A DNA stretch of 64,000 nucleotides from Nymphaea colorata (taxonomy: Eukaryota; Streptophyta; Magnoliopsida; Nymphaeales; Nymphaeaceae): the NCBI RefSeq assembly GCF_008831285.2, contig NC_045142.1:9216713-9280712 (forward strand). Reading direction: 5' to 3'. Numbering within the stretch: position 1 is the stretch's first letter; the number at the start of each line of letters is the position of its first letter. The position numbers and the translations under genes are program-made. Shown here in pieces: positions 61,733 through 64,000 of the stretch. The notes beneath the pieces were generated by a model. The model worked only from the letters and a program-made list of their open reading frames with translations. It did not search any database and was not told the DNA's origin.

Positions 61733-62018
61733 TGTTAGAATATGTTGTTATGGGAACCGGGTCCATATCTGGACCCGGTTCTATGGGGCGCGGGTACCGA
61801 GGCGGGCTCGGTACCCTAGGCGGCTTCTCCTCTCTCCCTCTTTATATTGTCACTTGTGTTTAGTGTTGAATTAAGTGAAATATAATTTTCTCTCTCCTAG
61901 GGTTGCGGTGAGCCCCTAGGTCAAAGCCTCCCCGTGGTTTTTCACCTCTTTCTGAGGTTTTCCACGTAGATTGTGTGTTTGTTCTCCACTCTCTCTCTTT
62001 GTGGTTCGTGTTTCTACA
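61733..62018 (+). repeat. 5' LTR of copia element 3
   Basis: It begins TGTTAGAATA and ends TTTCTACA just before the primer-binding site. Its left part holds two adjacent perfect hairpins (listed separately). The partner LTR lies outside the window. Confidence 0.88.
61754..61816. repeat. Two adjacent perfect inverted repeats in the LTR
   Basis: The first has a 12-bp stem GAACCGGGTCCA with a 4-base loop (61754-61781). The second has a 10-bp stem GGGTACCGAG with a 5-base loop (61792-61816). Both are GC-rich in an otherwise AT-rich LTR. Confidence 0.95.
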
Positions 62019-62030
62019 TGGTATCAGAGC
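62019..62030 (+). other. Primer-binding site of copia element 3
   Basis: TGGTATCAGAGC directly after the LTR, complementary to the 3' end of initiator tRNA-Met. Confidence 0.95.
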
Positions 62031-62430
62031 CAGAGGAGTTGGAGAAGCGTTTTTTCCGAGGATCGTCAAGTTTTTTCGTCGCCCGACGCCGTTGAAGTTC
62101 CGGCGCCGCTGCTGCCCGTTTGTTCCGCCGCCGCTGTCCTTTGTTCCGCCGCCGCCGTCCTCTGTTCCGGCGCCGCTGCTGCACTTGTGACGTCGCCCTG
62201 CTCTGCCGCCGCCGTCCTTTTGTTCCGCCGCCGCCGTCCTCTGTTGCGCCTCCGCGGTCCTCCGTTCGGCCCGTTCTTTGTTTCTGCCACCGTGGGTGGC
62301 CTCTGTGTTGCGCCGTCGCCTGCTTTCCGTTGCCGCTGCCTCATTCCCGCCGCCGTCGCCGCTGCCTCCTTCCCGTCGCCGTTGCCTCATTCCCGCTGCT
62401 GTGCCTCTTGTTGCTGTGTGCTTGTTTGTG
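62031..62430 (+). other. GC-rich leader of copia element 3
   Basis: It contains repeated 'ccgccgccg' and 'gttccgccgccg' units. Frames through it give Pro/Ser/Arg-rich repeats and are not taken as genes. The gag start at 62431 follows. Confidence 0.7.
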
Positions 62431-64000
62431 ATGGCAGAAGCGATGGGGACTCAAAAAGATGCCGTTCTTGACACGGGCAGCGCCTCCAAGACTGAGAACG
62501 TGCCGCTCCAGGTCACCTCCATCCGTCTGACCAAGGACAATTACCTATCTTGGTCTGCCGCTCTCGAGATTGGGATTACTAGCCGTGGGCGTCTCTCTTA
62601 CATCACTGGCGACAAACCTGCGCCCATCAAATCTGATCCTCAATGGGCAACGTGGGCGTTGGAGGACAGCCAAGTGAAGGTGTGGATTATCAGCTCCGTG
62701 TCATCCGATATCCAGCCCCTCATTCTGCGGAAGCCGACCTCTTTTGATATGTGGACTGTGCTTGCAAAGATGTATGGTCGCAAGAAGCGACATCTGCGCA
62801 CCTATCAGATTAAACGCAGTATTTACTCTCTGACACAGGGTGATTTATCTGTTGCTGCCTTCTATGCTGCCCTGAAGACCAAATGGGAGGAGCTAGATTA
62901 TCATGTGACTGATGAGTGGACGTGCGGTTCAGATCATTCCCTCTACTGGGAAAAGGAATGGATGGACCGTACGTTTCTGTTTCTGGGAGGCCTGCGGGAT
63001 GAATTTGAGTCTATTCGTAGCCAGATTCTTAATGGTGATGAGATTCCGGGGATAGAGGAAGTATATGCTCGTGTTGAGTCTGAAGAACAACGTCGCCAGG
63101 TGATGCATCTTGACACTGGTCATGGCCCTTCTGCCTTTGTCAGCCGTGCCTCAGGGACTGGGCAGCGTCCTGCCCGACATTGCACTCATTGCCACAAGTT
63201 GGGGCATTCGGTGGATTTCTGTTGGGATCTTCATCCCGAGAAGAGACTGGTCAGAGGTCGTCCTCTCTCTGGCAAGCGTAGCCCTACTGTGTCTGATTCC
63301 AGTCAGAGCAATTCTTCTAGTGGTGCAAAGTCCAAGTTGTCTCCTGCTCAACTCAAGGAGCTACAGGCGTACATCAGCCGTCTATCTACTACCCCTGAGG
63401 AGTCCTCCACGTCTGAAGGGGCTCAGCTAGCCCAAGCCCTCGTTGCCTCGACTGATCAAGGTAACCCTTCTCTTGGTGATTGGATTGTTGATAGTGGAGC
63501 CACTCACCACATGACAGGGGACTCTAAACTCTTTCAAGAATATCAACTTTCCTCTGGCAAGCAACGCGTGTCTATGGCAGATGGGTCTTCTATCTCTGTA
63601 GCTGGGAAAGGGAGCTTGTCCCTGCTGAACAAATACCATCTCCACAATGCCCTGCATGTTCCAAATATTCCTGTGAACTTACTCTCTGTCAGCAGTATTA
63701 CTAAAGAATTAAACTGTAATCTAATTTTCTCTGCTGATCATTGTTCCCTGCAGGACTTGGTGACGGGGAAGAAGATTGGGATTGGTTCGGTTACTGATGG
63801 GCTCTACAGGCTGCCGGTACAAGTTGCTTCAGCGTTGATTTCTGCCACGAGTGGTCACTTGTCTGGTGTGAATGATAGATCTACTGTTCTGCGATGGCAC
63901 GAGCGTCTTGGACATCTCCCCTTCCAGTTAATAAAGAAGTTGTTTCCTCATTTGTTTGCTTCTGTCTCCATTGACTCCTTCGCTTGTGAAGTGTGTCAAT
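62431..64000 (+). CDS. Copia gag-pol polyprotein, 5' part (cut by window end)
   Basis: From the ATG at 62431 the frame stays open for 523 codons to the window edge. Residues about 25-220 form a UBN2-like copia gag ('LTKDNYLSWSAALEI', 'QWATWALED', 'FLGGLRDEFESIRSQIL'). A CCHC zinc knuckle lies at C251, C254, H259, C264, which binds RNA. The aspartic protease active site 'DSGATHHM' starts at D354. The GAG pre-integrase zinc site is H490, H495, C519, C522. RT and RNase H would follow outside the window. The absence of stops or frameshifts, unlike the other elements here, suggests a young, possibly competent copy. Confidence 0.92.
   Translation, partial: MAEAMGTQKDAVLDTGSASKTENVPLQVTSIRLTKDNYLSWSAALEIGITSRGRLSYITGDKPAPIKSDPQWATWALEDSQVKVWIISSVSSDIQPLILRKPTSFDMWTVLAKMYGRKKRHLRTYQIKRSIYSLTQGDLSVAAFYAALKTKWEELDYHVTDEWTCGSDHSLYWEKEWMDRTFLFLGGLRDEFESIRSQILNGDEIPGIEEVYARVESEEQRRQVMHLDTGHGPSAFVSRASGTGQRPARHCTHCHKLGHSVDFCWDLHPEKRLVRGRPLSGKRSPTVSDSSQSNSSSGAKSKLSPAQLKELQAYISRLSTTPEESSTSEGAQLAQALVASTDQGNPSLGDWIVDSGATHHMTGDSKLFQEYQLSSGKQRVSMADGSSISVAGKGSLSLLNKYHLHNALHVPNIPVNLLSVSSITKELNCNLIFSADHCSLQDLVTGKKIGIGSVTDGLYRLPVQVASALISATSGHLSGVNDRSTVLRWHERLGHLPFQLIKKLFPHLFASVSIDSFACEVCQ

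Larger units (their letters stand above)
61733..64000 (+). mobile_element. Ty1/copia retrotransposon, 5' part, apparently intact
   Basis: 5' LTR 61733-62018, a perfect initiator-tRNA-Met primer-binding site, a GC-rich leader and an open gag-pol running off the window. The five bases before the LTR are GGATT, the expected target duplication. It belongs to a different lineage from the two other copia elements here: gag is present and the codon use is more GC-rich. It lies antisense to TELO2, probably in the TELO2 5' region. Confidence 0.92.

Noticed and set aside
61860-62471. Several long Arg/Pro/Ala-rich frames on both strands
   Set aside because: They arise from the GC-rich CCGCCG leader of copia element 3; the true gag frame starts at 62431 in another phase.
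1-64000. CRISPR arrays, operons, tRNA or rRNA genes, organelle-derived DNA
   Set aside because: None seen. The tandem repeats present are microsatellites, transposon subterminal repeats or short duplications, and the genome is plant nuclear.

Overview
This is nuclear DNA from a flowering plant. The evidence is intron-containing genes with GT-AG splice sites, a plant exocyst subunit, an organellar small heat-shock protein, a plant TELO2/TEL2 gene, and dense plant-type transposons (Ty1/copia, Ty3/gypsy, hAT, CACTA-like). The sequence is AT-rich with many TA, CA and GA/CT microsatellites. I cannot name the species. No rRNA, tRNA or organelle-derived segment was recognised, and nothing prokaryotic such as an operon or CRISPR is present.

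Three genes are well supported. (1) SEC15A-like exocyst subunit, one coding exon, minus strand, 23257-25620. (2) Plastid-type small heat-shock protein (HSP20/HSP21 type), two exons, plus strand, 41764-42555, with a three-unit heat-shock element upstream. (3) TELO2/TEL2, the PIKK-stabilising TTT complex subunit, minus strand. Eight exons between 60330 and 46439 join with consistent phases into 830 residues. Its N-terminus lies to the right, probably outside the window.

Most other identifiable DNA is transposon. From the left: a decayed hAT element (1841-4790) with a broken transposase; a CACTA-like copy (about 11255-18560) split by a copia element (12093-17229); a hAT-type element with a perfect 8-bp target duplication (26490-27707); an inverted second CACTA-like copy (33760-40288) split by a gypsy relic (35071-39029); a hAT-derived MITE (43144-43550); a copia element inside a TELO2 intron (48557-54200), itself carrying a hAT MITE (53070-53826); and the 5' part of an apparently intact copia element (61733 to the window end).

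The clearest story is the layered insertion history. The two CACTA-like copies lie in inverted orientation around SEC15. Each was hit by a different LTR retrotransposon within about 40 bp of the same homologous position, and the second copy preserves the empty site of the copia insertion in the first. TELO2 intron 3 (counted from the first visible exon's 3' side as the 54272-48468 intron) grew from about 156 bp to 5.8 kb by a copia insertion. I did not find a wholly new biological system; the novelty is in transposon structure and history.
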